Below are positions 24,298 to 35,302 of a stretch of DNA of 64,000 nucleotides, piece after piece. The DNA is taken from NCBI GenBank assembly GCA_020055645.1, contig CM034546.1, positions 44,268,001 to 44,332,000 of the forward strand, given 5' to 3'. Source of the DNA: Tomocerus qinae. Taxonomy: Eukaryota > Arthropoda > Collembola > Entomobryomorpha > Tomoceridae. The translations under genes were made by a program, and so were the position numbers. A model generated the notes under the pieces. The model was not told where the DNA came from. It worked only from the letters and a program-made list of their open reading frames with translations, and made no database searches. Within the stretch, counting starts at the first letter, position 1. Each line of letters begins with the position of its first letter.

Positions 24298-26101
24298 CTA
24301 TATTTTTAAATTCATGAGTAAGTTTATAGTTTGATTTACAATAATTGACATGAAAGTAGAAAATGTGGATCGCTTAAAATGAAAAAAGGGTCCGATTTCA
24401 ATCCTAATCGTTCTGAAGGATTTTATTACCCTCCTTGACACGGAATTTCCTCTCAAATAGGAATACCAATATTTGATGAACTCAACCGAGTTTTCATGTG
24501 ACACAGCAGCTGTGTTTAACGCCGTAATTTCCACTACGGTGATTGTTATTGCTATTAAAGGCATCATGAGATAAAATGGCATTCCCATTTTAGAATACAT
24601 TCGAAATGTTGCATAGTTTGCTAATGTGTGTAGAAAAATTCCACTTAATTTAAGTGTTGGGCCAATAATATAGATCATTTTATTTCCTATCACACTAGTT
24701 AAATAGAAGATTGGATACATTTTTACAGCAGAATTAATTTTTAGATGATGTCGTTTGTAAAAACGAAACCTAATTTGCTTTTTATGACGACTGCAGGCCA
24801 TAAATCCTGTTAGCTTGTTAAAGGAGGTGAAATAGAAGGCCATGAAAATAAAGGTGAGCAAACATGATAAAGCTGCAAATGGAGCATAAATCATTACACA
24901 GGTTATGAAAAGTAATTTGGCTAAAATGTGTTGGCTTATAGACGGATACAAAAAGTCGAGTATAGGTTGAAATGGGTGCTCTTCGAGTATAAAAATCATT
25001 GAAGGAGAAACAGAAGCGACGGCAATTGTTCCATAAATAATAAAGTAGACTCCCATTCCAATACACTCTTAAAAATGACAACAGTCATTCCTGTCATTTT
25101 TAACATTATTCCCAGTTATTTATCCTGTTTTTTTGGACTTACATTTTTTCCCGTTAAAATGACATGATTTAAGACTGTCAATTTTCTAACTTTACTTAAT
25201 GTCAGCTTTTAACAGTAGATCACGTATCCATAACATGAACTCATGTGAAAAAATAACGTGACAAAATGTCATCAAAGCAAAAACTTGTACCGTGACAGAG
25301 GTTTGAACCACATACGTACACTTGTGTATCCATCCATTTTAAACCCGTCTAATGCCACTGCTACCAATGCTTTATGCACTGAGGGTAGACTTTTGACGAT
25401 ATATATTCTGTTCGCAGCTTCCAAAATATCTACATTATTATTTCTTGTTATTTTAACAGTCAATTTTGTCAATATTTTGACATTGATAAAGTTGTCATTT
25501 TAAAATCGTTTAACATTATTTTAATGTCATTTTTACATTCATTAATGTTACAAATGACATTGTGAAGACCACGTTAGCACAATTTGACGTTTATTTTTAA
25601 GAGTGTATAATCAATATTAGTTCTACTCTGCTCCAGTTCCTTTCTAAAGATTTCTGCAAAAGTATAACATTTTTAAATTTATTATTTCACTTATTCTAAA
25701 TTTATAATAAGAAAATTCATAGTTGAGTACTTACTTGAATATTTTTCGTCAAATTGTAGGTAGACATTGTAAATGAATTGACTGTCTTCCAATGAAATCA
25801 TTGAGCCCAGATTTAGGAAGAATGTCACAGCAAAAATAAACATTAACATAATGACGACAACAGTTAGAATTATTCCGTAAATTGTAGGCACATGCATCAG
25901 TTGGACCAGGAGAAGCACAAGGAAATAAATGATACCTATTAATGTGATGATATTGTACAAGTACCACACAAGAATACGATATGGATTTTTCACTATTTCT
26001 ATTTGGTTTTTTAAGGCATTGAAAGTATACGGACCGTGCCTTACTTTATCGCAAATAATAAAATATAATTCCAGAGCTGATTTTAATAGCTCAGTGCTCA
26101 T
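24298..26101 (-). pseudogene. Chemoreceptor-like gene 1, coding exon split by a MITE
   Basis: Exon 1 is 26101-25735 (367 nt, ATG at 26101, GTAAGT donor). The intron is 81 bases, with a TTTTGCAG acceptor. Exon 2 starts at 25653 and ends with the stop at 24298. A 542-base MITE (25064-25605) lies inside exon 2. Leaving out the element and one TA gives an unbroken frame of 392 residues, the normal size for a seven-transmembrane chemoreceptor, and exon 1 has the same length and phase as in receptor gene 3. Hydrophobic segments run throughout, and the C-terminal signature RTIRIEIGPFFHF precedes the last membrane segment. With the MITE unspliced, translation stops about 13 codons into it. It is a pseudogene unless the MITE is spliced out. 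Assignment to springtail gustatory-type receptors is by resemblance. Confidence 0.7.
25062..25607. mobile_element. TA-flanked MITE inside a receptor exon
   Basis: The element is 25064-25605, flanked by TA on both sides. Its ends are inverted: CACTCTTAAAAATGAC and, from the other side, CACTCTTAAAAATAAACGTC. AATGTCATTTTTA-type motifs recur inside. TA duplication with short TIRs fits a Tc1/mariner-derived MITE. The 81-codon frame at 25258-25503 is not supported as a gene. Confidence 0.85.
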
Positions 26102-26159
26102 ATTTTTGCTTTTTTCTACCAAGTATTTTTTTGTTTGATAATGTTACCACAAATTTGAT

Positions 26160-26957
26160 TTAAGAGGAGAGTATAGGTGTTAGCACATTATTATACAACA
26201 GTCACCTTCGTAAATACACGTAGGATTAGTAGACGACACCTTTTTACGGTGCTCGGCTGTTAAAATATTTCTTGGCAAAAAGGCCTATGTCGTTGGCTAA
26301 CTAAATTATTTTACGGACTTCGGGGCGTTTGTACGAGTTTGTACGAGGCTGCTCTTCAATCCTTTATATAAATGACACAGCACTTTTGAATATAAAATTA
26401 TACTTAACGTAATGAAAAAAATAATATGAAAATATCATAGGTAGTACACAATATGTACAAAACTAGGTCTATGCCAATGTAAAAGACGCATTTCATGTGT
26501 TAGATATGTTTTATATAAAGCAAGTATATGTAACACGTTAGTTTTATGTATACCTACATATAATTGTATTAGGAAAAAGCCATGTATAATATTAGTCGTT
26601 GCTAGTGAACTACTTACTGTTTTTTATAAATCACTTAAAGTTGATTAAATCAATGTATTGACTATTTTCTTTGAATTTTTGAGACGAGAAAAGCAACAAC
26701 TTGACTACAGCGTTTGTCATAGCCATGTGTTTGATGGTCCATAGGGAATTCCATGAGGACCATTTGTCAACTACTTTTCCACTAAACACTTCTTTAAATG
26801 TTAGATTTTAAGTATAATCTTATTTATCTTACGCGTGGCTGCCAGCGTGCAATTTTCCATCTGCCATGATTAGACATAAGATGTAACTTTCCATCTGCCA
26901 TGATTATATATAGTCTAAAGATGTAACTTTAAATCTGCCATGACTATAGTCATCATT
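26160..26957. repeat. Dispersed repeat copy B
   Basis: Full left and middle parts of the repeat, starting GGAGAGTATAGGTGTTAGCAC and ending with three CATCTGCCATGA blocks (26867-26942). It abuts copy C head to tail. Confidence 0.8.
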
Positions 26958-28310
26958 AAAGGAGAGTATACGTTAGCACCTTACTATACAACAGTCACTT
27001 TGTAAATACACGTAGGATTAGTAGACGAAACTTTTCTAAGGTACTCGGCTGTTAAAATATTTCCTGCCAAAAATGGCCTATGTTGTTGGCTAACTAAATA
27101 TATTTTACCGACTTGGCACGAGGCTACTCTTGCTACGCCTTTATATAAATAACATAGGTCTGTTGAATAAATAATACTTAATATAATGGAAAAAATAATG
27201 TGAAAATATCGTAGGTAGTACATAATATGTGAAAAGCTAAGTCTATGTCAACGTATAAGACGTATTGTCATGTGTTAAACATGTTTATGTCAAGCAAGTA
27301 TAGTAAGCTTTATGTATTCGTTTATAAGTGTTAGAAATATAAAGCCATGTACACATATTGGTCGTAGCTAATAAACTACTTACTGTTGACTGTCTCTTTT
27401 AAATCACTTAAAGCTGAGTTATGCAATGTATTGAATATTTTCCTCGAATTGTTGAGACGAGAACAGCAACAACGTGACAATAGCGTTTGTCTTGTCATAG
27501 CTTCGCAATGCATGGTGAAACATGAGTTTGTATTTCAAGCTCACATGCTTGATTGCCCTAGATGCTGGAGGGAATTACATGAGAATCATTTCTCAACTCT
27601 CTTTTAAATGTTGAATTTTAAGGATAGCGATAATCTTATTTATTGAACGCGTGCCAAATTGACAAAGGTGACAAAGACCAGGTGTGGACAAATCGTATGT
27701 GCATACGATCTATATTTCATAGCTAGGTATATGTAATTGCTTGTTGAATTGTACCCTCGATTTAGGCTTTAAACTACTTAGATCTATATACTATTTATAA
27801 TGACTTAGAAATTTGAAATTATTGCCGTAATGATTTGAGGTCTTGAAAACTATATCCCTATGCAGATTACTTCAGTATCTATTTGCATACTATGGGGTTA
27901 ATTCTCTTGGCTAAGTTTAGATTTTAATTATGAACTGCCAAAGATGTTATTCAACTTCGAATATTCAATTAAGAAACAAATAAGACTGGTAAATTGTTAT
28001 TAATATGTAATGTGATTCATTACACACGAGTGTTAAGTGTTATTTTAGTATTTGTAGGTACATTTATCTCATTTCAGCCAGTTTTAATAAGTAGTTTGTA
28101 GAGTGAGTAATTACTTTAACTGTCATAAATGGCAGTAATGCGGCATTACTAATGTGTCTCCCGGAAAGTTAAAGACCGAACTGACACTGAACTTGAGACA
28201 AACTAAGTATTTGAATTCAGAGCTATGTCTGAATGACAGTAAGAAGGAATATTTCACTATTGCTTTGCGCCTTGAGCTTAAAGTGAAGAGTTTATGTTAT
28301 AGTTTTATGT
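26958..28310. repeat. Dispersed repeat copy C
   Basis: Starts with the same GGAGAGTATA-GTTAGCAC block as copy B, loses the CATCTGCCATGA blocks at about 27655, and continues with the 27700-28310 segment that parallels 21060-21700. No protein-coding capacity was recognised. It contains TTTATATAAAT, a possible TATA element. Confidence 0.8.
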
Positions 28311-28919
28311 CACGAGTGTGACACTGGTGGGTGAATAGTCCATAGCCAAAAGGCCACAGGCCACAAATATTATTTTGTTACAAAAAAGTTTACCCTAGGT
28401 TTTAAAATATTTGTTGACTCCGAGTAACTCTTTGAATATCTGCCATTTGTGACTAAACATTACATTCTATTAAATATTATTTTTATTAGTATTTTTTACC
28501 TGCACTCTAAGCTACAAAATTTATATTATTTCAAATACATTTCAAATACGTTTTTTAATCTCCTATTTTTTTAAAATAGTTGGTGCAGTCTCAGAATTTC
28601 TGACAATTAATTTGGCAACAGTCGGCAGTCACTCACAGAAATATTCAGCAGCAATTAAGCATTTGGATGGAAATGCGATACATTGTTGAAGCACAGCAGG
28701 AGTCAAACTATTAGGCATTGTATCAATTGGATATTTTAAATAAGTAACTACTGAGACAACTGGATAATTTTTGTTTTTATTTCCGTTTATAACGCATTCA
28801 AGAATTGATCATACTATTATACATACGTAGAGATATCATTATTACTTATTAATTTAGGTGAACGATGGTGAACGAAACGAAAAACAAGAATTGAAAGTAG
28901 TACCCAACATTCTGAAGTC

Positions 28920-30355
28920 ATGTTTCGCATAGGTAACACAGTTTTATATTATATAAAACAATTTATTCAGTTTTACTTATAAATTAATTGGAATGGTTCT
29001 TACTTCTTATTTTGAAAATTAAAAATAACAGTGACTGAATTGAGTGCGAAAATAACTGCCAATCATTTTCATATGTTTGGATTTTATGTCAACATATCGT
29101 ACTCAATAGGAGGATTCCCATTTTTCTGGGATTATAATACAGAAAAGTTTGTCATGACCAAGTCACGTCATAATGGTGCAAAAATTTTGACTGCTTTAAA
29201 TGGAATATTCGCTATTCTGGCCATAATACAAAATATAACTACAATACAGAACGAGGATGCAAATTCAGCAGTGACTTTACTCATGAAGAATTCACTTATT
29301 ATGAATATCCATCTAACATATTCCAACATCTTGGTTAATCTCGCTTTGAGAGGGGAAAATATCAAGTCGATTCTGAACTGCTACTATTTAGAATACATGT
29401 CCTACAAGAGCGGTTAGACATTTTTTATAATGCTTAAATTAATGGCTTAGGTTTTTTAAAATAGATAATTTTTGTTTGGGGCTTACTAAAATAGAAACGA
29501 AACACTTAAAAATTGAGAGATGGATAGCAAAATGGGTTGCTCCAATTATTCAAATTCGAGGGACATTTATAGTCATCAACTTCTTATTCTTTCAAAAAAG
29601 AAAACATTTCTGGCTCGACTCCCTTTTTCCAGACTCGTCGATGTATCTTTTTGGAATCAAAATTTTCCAAGCAATGATACTGATTAGCTCATCATTTCAC
29701 ATCTCTTTGTGTATCTTCTTCGTTTTCATCTACTTCATTCGCAATTCTTATTGGATGTACCAAATAAGGTAATAATGGAATGCATTAATTTACCATTTTA
29801 CCAACTAAAAGCAGCAATAATAGAAATAGAATACTTGTCGTAAAATTACAATAATCTGTTAATTACATATAATTATTAAATTTCAGATTGGCCAATGGAA
29901 CGTTTGAATACAAAATAAAAATGTACAACAGCATGCAAATACTGAACAAAGCATACGAAGATATATTCCTGGAAATAGCAAAGCCAATGGCTATTCTCAT
30001 ATTGTCATCGATATCCGTATTTTGTAGCTTTGCTTCTATTCGATTTTTTGGAAAACTGGACTCGACAACTTATGCAACATTTCCAGCTGGGTTTATAGGA
30101 TTTTCTTTGACATTGACACTTCTTTTGTTGGGGTTGGCATCTGTTTGGAAGACGACTTCTAAATCGTTGAGAATAATTGCGGATTCTGCAGAAAAAAGGA
30201 ATAGAACGGCAATTGAACATAGAAAAATTTTGAGCTCACTCAAACCTTTCGGCTGCCAAATCGGGCCCCTGAGGAATGTAAAACCGGAAAGGATATTTGA
30301 CTTCTACGATCGTCTAATTTCCTTCCTAACGACGCTGCTTCTTACAATCAAATAG
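28920..30355 (+). CDS. Chemoreceptor-like gene 2 (intact, 4 exons)
   Basis: Exons are 28920-28932, 29032-29412, 29465-29768 and 29887-30355, giving 388 residues. Splice phases (1, 1, 2) all join in frame. The first exon is only 13 bases (ATG TTT CGC ATA G, then GTAACA). The donor after 29412 (GTTAGA) is the weakest site. The protein is a multi-pass membrane protein with seven hydrophobic stretches. Its C-terminal block CQIGPLRNVKPERIFDFYDR before the last helix matches the position of the IGPFFxF signature in receptors 1 and 3. Known relatives are insect and springtail gustatory/odorant-type receptors, ligand-gated cation channels in sensory neurons; the ligand cannot be inferred. Poly(A) signal at 30458-30463. 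Confidence 0.7.
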
Positions 30356-30457
30356 ACACTTTGGCATAATTAAGTTAATATTCATATAGATTTAAATATT
30401 GCTAACACGATGCTAAAATTATAAAATCGCCTTAATCAAAAGTTTCTGTACCATACA

Positions 30458-30463
30458 AATAAA
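30458..30463 (+). terminator. Poly(A) signal of receptor gene 2
   Basis: AATAAA 103 bases after the stop codon. Confidence 0.5.
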
Positions 30464-31134
30464 AGTTGCTTTGTATGTATGAATTTGTAAATAAGATATC
30501 CAAAATTTAAATGGTAACACTAGATTATTATGACTGTCAAAAAAGCTATATTGTGTTATGCTTAATTATATTCTTATTATATATATACTTAGGTAATAGT
30601 TAGACAAACTCTTCATTTTAATTAGAAATTAAAATATATTGGTAAAGGACATACAGTTATGTAAGCGTAATAAACTATGTCAAATGAATGTAAAAACGTA
30701 GCGGAGATAATCAGGCTGGGACGTTAATCTCAAGACGGTTATGTTAATAACTAATGTGATATCAATTTTCACACCACGCCCACAGGGGGTGTTTCCAATT
30801 TTGTCCATTTTCAAACTCGACCTCAATTTTTATCTCTACATCACGTACAAAAAGTTATTAGTAACAGAAGTTTATACTTTCGAAGATAAAGACAATGAAA
30901 ATGCATATACACCTTCACCCCTTAAATTAGTAAACCATTATTAGTCAAATTACATGTACTTAATATAATTATTCTGAAAAGTTTTATAGATAACAACTTT
31001 TGTTAAAAGTGTTTAAAGTTAATGTTAAGTTATTATTAGAGTTCAAATAATTTCAACAATAATTGGGGTAGAATAGGTTTTGATTTATTACTAGTTCATT
31101 CTTCATATCAAACAAACATCGAATCCAAAAAATA
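30464..31134. other. Non-coding spacer
   Basis: AT-rich, no coding signal or structured repeat recognised. A 67-codon frame at 30741-30944 has no supporting features. Confidence 0.5.
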
Positions 31135-31610
31135 TCTTCTCTACTTCGTACCAGGCTGCTCTTCAATCCTTTATATAAATGACACAGCTCTTTTGGATAT
31201 AAAATAATACTTAATGTAATGAAAAAAATAATATTAAAATATCATAGGCAGTACACAATATGTACAAAACTAAATCTATGCCAATGTAAAAGACGTATGT
31301 CATGTGTTAGATATGCTTTACATCAAGCAAGTATAAGTAACACGTTTTATGTATACGTATAATTGTATTAGAAACATTAAGCCATGTACAATATTGGTCG
31401 TTGCTACTACTTACTGATTTTTTAAACCACTCAAAGTTGATTAAAGCAATGTATTGTTTATTTTCCGTAAATGTTGAGACGAGAACAGCAACAACGTGAC
31501 TACAGCGTTTGTCATAGCCACGTTTTTGATCGCTCCATAGGGAATTCCATGAGAGCTATTTCGCAACTACTTTTCCGCTTAACATTTGACTCTTTTAAAT
31601 GTTGGATTTC
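31135..31610. repeat. Dispersed repeat copy D (5'-truncated)
   Basis: Begins within the repeat at the GCTGCTCTTCAATCCTTTAT block shared with copy B and runs to the GTTGGATTT end. It keeps the uninterrupted GTGTTAGATATG site that the MULE hit in copy A. Confidence 0.75.
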
Positions 31611-31743
31611 AGATATGGAGTCTAACTTAAAATAATATGATTACCTATACATTATTTACATTCCAGGTTGTATTGGAGATATGAAGTTTCTAGAAACTTA
31701 TTGAGGTCTTCACAGGTCCTATAAGCCCTTCTCTATCTAGGCC

Positions 31744-31749
31744 TTTATT
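31744..31749 (-). terminator. Displaced poly(A) signal of receptor gene 3
   Basis: AATAAA on the minus strand. Without the piggyBac element it would lie about 20 bases after the ancestral stop codon of receptor gene 3. It is now about 2.3 kb away. Confidence 0.55.
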
Positions 31750-32209
31750 TTTCACCTGTAAGGACTACGCATTAACCCTTCAGAGCCTACGGTATCATAT
31801 AAGATATACAACTAAATTCTGTTATCACTCTCACATTGAGGCAATGCAAAATAGTAAGTTTACGCGGGTAGTACAAGACACTTTCAAGATATATACCAAA
31901 AATTTCAGATTTGAGTTTAGACTTCCCGTTTCCGAGATATCGGATTTCGGAATTCGGACCCACGAAAAAATATGTCAGCGCGGAGCAGGTAAATTTTTGA
32001 AAATTTTTTAAATACTTTCAAAAAATTTTGCACTTTAATTTTTTGTTTTATTTCAGTACAAAATTGGTTGAAGATTGCCATAAAAATGTCGTGTTTGTCC
32101 CAATGTCATACTCCTCGGTTCCGGAAGTGAAAATCCAATTCCGTATCATATATGTTACGGTAGGAATGACCCGATAATAATTATTTCACAATTACTTGCT
32201 CTAGGGTCC

Positions 32210-33630
32210 TAATGGTGGCCGAATTAGTTGACATGCTCGAAAATGATGATTTTCCAGACATAGATGGAATTTACATTGAACTCCTGACCCAAATGTGGAC
32301 TCTGAAGAAGATTCTGCCGATGAAGATGAAGGGGGACTTATTGACAACTTGTCCAGTAACCAGCTGAGAGCCATGGGACACTTCAAATTGAACAGATATA
32401 CTGATGATCCGGTTGATGATATAATGAAGATGTTGATGGCCTATCATCAACAGTCACTGTACCACAGACAGTTGTCACTGTTTCGCCTAGCTCCTCCTCC
32501 AAAAGACCAGGGAAAATGCCCCAGCTAAAAAAGCCGCACAAACTCCAGCAAAAAACCCAAGAAACCTCCGAATCCAAAAATATCACAAAAAGGAATTACA
32601 ATGGCTGCCTTGCCTTCTGTCTGGAATGTAACTGACTTGTCCCAAATTAGGTCTGGGGTTACTTTCCCCCCCTCAGACTACAGTTCGTATAATAATCTAA
32701 GTGCTGTTCAATTATTCGAACAGTTTTTTGATTCAGAGGTAATGGTACTCATCAAAACCGAACCCAAGAGTTACTCTGTCTTCAAAATGGAATAGGACCC
32801 CTACATAACTACTGAAGATATCAAAGTATTGATAGCAATTATGCTTACTATATCTGGTTATAATTGTTTACCTGACAAATGATGATGTGAAGAAGTTGCC
32901 ATTTCAATTTTTTTGTGGACAATTTATTCAACAGCATTAGTTTACTATCCGAAATAAAAATCCGAAGTTATGGATGTACTGCAACTCTACGAAAAGATCG
33001 AATACCCAAAGAATGGTCATTGGGGGGTAGTACTAACCTGATAAAAGCTGAAAGAGGTGCCTACTATTACCAATGTGATGCAAAAGGAGGAAACATCATT
33101 GTATCTTGGAAGGATAACGCTGCCGTAACTTCAAATAGTCTTGGAGTAATCCCAATTTCCAAAGCCTCAAGATATTCTCAAGCATCGAAATCTAAAATTC
33201 AGGTACCTCGACCTTTTCTCATCGGTGAATATAATAAATATATGGGAGGCACAGATATAATGGATCAAATTTTCGGTAGATACCGGCTTGAAATAAGAAG
33301 CAAAAATGATGGTGGTCACTATTTCCTTCGCTTATAGATGCATGTTTACAAAATGCCTGGATTTTGCACAAATCTGCAATTGTGGATGAATATTTGATTT
33401 TTGGTGTGCAATCAAGAGGTCCAGGAAGAATTCGAAGATAATTTGAAAGTGTAACAAAACTGCGGATTTCAGATGGCATTAGATACGACAGAATGTCCCA
33501 CACTGTCAAATACCGAATGGTAAAAGGAGAAGATGCGCAGCGGAAAATTGTGTAACACTGGCAAGGTCATCTTGTAAAAAATGTAACGTTGGACTCTGTG
33601 TCAAGTGTTTTGACACATTTTATTATCGCT
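32210..33630 (+). pseudogene. piggyBac transposase, broken
   Basis: Recognisable pieces in order: the acidic N-terminal region (SEEDSADEDEGGLIDNLSSN, 32295 on); NNLSAVQLFEQFFDSEVMVL (32690 on); a stretch ending SGYNCLPDK near 32880; then, after missing sequence, FFVDNLFNSISLLSEIKIRS (32905 on), VSWKDNAAV (33100) and YNKYMGGTDIMDQ (33229 on). A frameshift follows near 33300, then WWSLFPSLIDACLQNAWILH in another frame, and a C-terminal Cys cluster CKKCNVGLCVKCF near 33575-33615. The segment that should carry the first catalytic aspartate is missing (around 32880-32905), so no active protein can be made. Confidence 0.85.
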
Positions 33631-33771
33631 AACAAGGACGTATCAGAAATTTTGTCAAGGGGGCCAAAAACCAAAAATAATGTTAAAAATAGGACATATC
33701 TGCGCGAAGCGCGAAAATTTTTTGCAATTTTTGGCCTTTTTTGGAAAAAATCCTCTCTCTTTCTCAGATTT

Positions 33772-33787
33772 GGGGGGGGGGGGGGGG
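33772..33787. repeat. G homopolymer (16 G)
   Basis: Run of 16 G inside the piggyBac element. It is a likely place for sequence error. Confidence 0.9.
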
Positions 33788-34023
33788 ACTGCCCCTAATA
33801 CTGGATACGTGCTTGATCGCTAATATGTGTTGTTCTGTAATTGCATCATAAAACTTACATTTTCACAAAAGTCAATTAAATAATTAAATATCTCCACCCT
33901 AGCGTATCATATATGATACGGGTAGTATCTTCGGTACCCGTGAATTTAAAAATTTAAAACTCGGTTGGCACACTAATAAAATTCTGATATTACCACCCTG
34001 AGATTTTGGTTACAATAGCATGG

Positions 34024-35302
34024 TTACTTTTTTCTGGGCTCTGAAGGGTTAAGATCTATCGACATGATTAAATCAGTAGCATAATCAACGACAAATCTAT
34101 TGACAGCTAATGTTGAGTCTTGATCGTATTTAAAAAAAGGCCCAACGTGCAATTCAATTGGTCTGCATGCCCTGAACACCCTTTGCAAATAAGGATCATG
34201 GATGTTCCCTTTCAGATGCAAATACTTCAAAGACCGTAAATAGAAATCTGCAGCCTTTGGAACAACCATGAAAAATGATCCATGTACCATGACAGAGATC
34301 AAGGGCATGAGAAGGTAGGCAGGCATTGGGATGATTTCGTGCATCGTTACTGTAGCGAAATCCGTGAAGATGGCAGCCACTGCTGCAATTCCATAAACCA
34401 TTGGCAGAATATAGAATGCAACATCCTTGTTTACAGCAGTATTTGTTATGTAGATTGTTTTGTATAGCATCAAGTTTCTGTCCGGGTTGTCTTTAATGTA
34501 TTCCTGTGCCAGTCGTCCGTCTTCAGTATCGCTGCTGCCTGTGAGAACCTTGAGCCAGAAATAAATGGCAGAAGTGTACAGGAAAGCAAGCATACATGCT
34601 AATAACATTGGAGCCCAAATGTAACAACCGCAAATAATGATGGCGATAAAACTGACACATTTTATGTACAGCTTGTATTCCTCGTAGATCTGAGGAAAGA
34701 AATCCAAGGCGAACCTTTGCAGTGGGTCTAGAGGAGATGCGAAGGATAGGAGTCCTGCACACGTAGATCCAATAAATGAAGCTGGCAGCAACATATTCAT
34801 AGCCTTTTCATTCCATGTTGTTTTTGTTTCTCCCTTCTTTTTCTTTCCGTTCCAGCAGTACGTTTCTTAATAGTAAAACCCAAATCAATTAAGGGTATAA
34901 CATTTATTAATTTAATTTAAAACTCAATAATCTACCTCTGAAAGATCGATCCCAGTGCACGGCCAAGTTTACCCCTTTTGTAACGGCATCGACTTTAAAT
35001 GTGAAAATGGTACTCACACAGCAAGAACCAAATATTATAAGATTGTAGAATATAAACATTATGATTTGATAGGGCTTAAAGTTCTCATCCGGGATGTACA
35101 TCTCTTTTAAGAGACGTAAAACGCCGTAAATACAAACCACCCATCCAAATGACCACGCACAGTAGACATGTAATCTGGTTAATTTATCCACGTTTGCTGA
35201 AAGTAACTTTTGTTTTTTGTTCCAGTGAAATGGTTCAGCTTTTATGGCACCGTAGAACGAAAAGAACGTGTCAAAAGCTTTCAAAGCTTTGTCTGTAGCC
35301 AT
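34024..35302 (-). CDS. Chemoreceptor-like gene 3 with transposon-derived C-terminus
   Basis: Exon 1 is 35302-34936 (367 nt) and exon 2 is 34865-34024, with a 70-base intron, phase 1, 402 residues. Exon 1 matches receptor gene 1 in length and phase. The protein is multi-pass, with hydrophobic segments along its length. The signature ACRPIELHVGPFFKY precedes the last membrane segment ending DLIMSIDLN. The final residues PSEPRKK and the stop lie inside the piggyBac right end (34048-34024). Joining the two flanks at TTAA gives DLN-Ala-stop, so the original protein ended one residue after Asn, at 396 residues. The gene otherwise looks intact. Its mRNA now needs a poly(A) signal from within the element or beyond it. 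Confidence 0.75.

Larger units (their letters stand above)
31772..34052. mobile_element. piggyBac element (defective)
   Basis: The element is 31776-34048, flanked by TTAA on both sides (31772-31775 and 34049-34052), the hallmark of piggyBac. Terminal repeats read CCCTTCAGAGCC inward from both ends. Repeated GTATCATATATGATAC-like palindromes lie near the ends and at 32140. It carries a broken transposase gene. Its right end supplies the last codons of receptor gene 3. Confidence 0.92.

Noticed and set aside
25258..25503. 81-codon plus-strand frame
   Set aside because: Lies inside the MITE.
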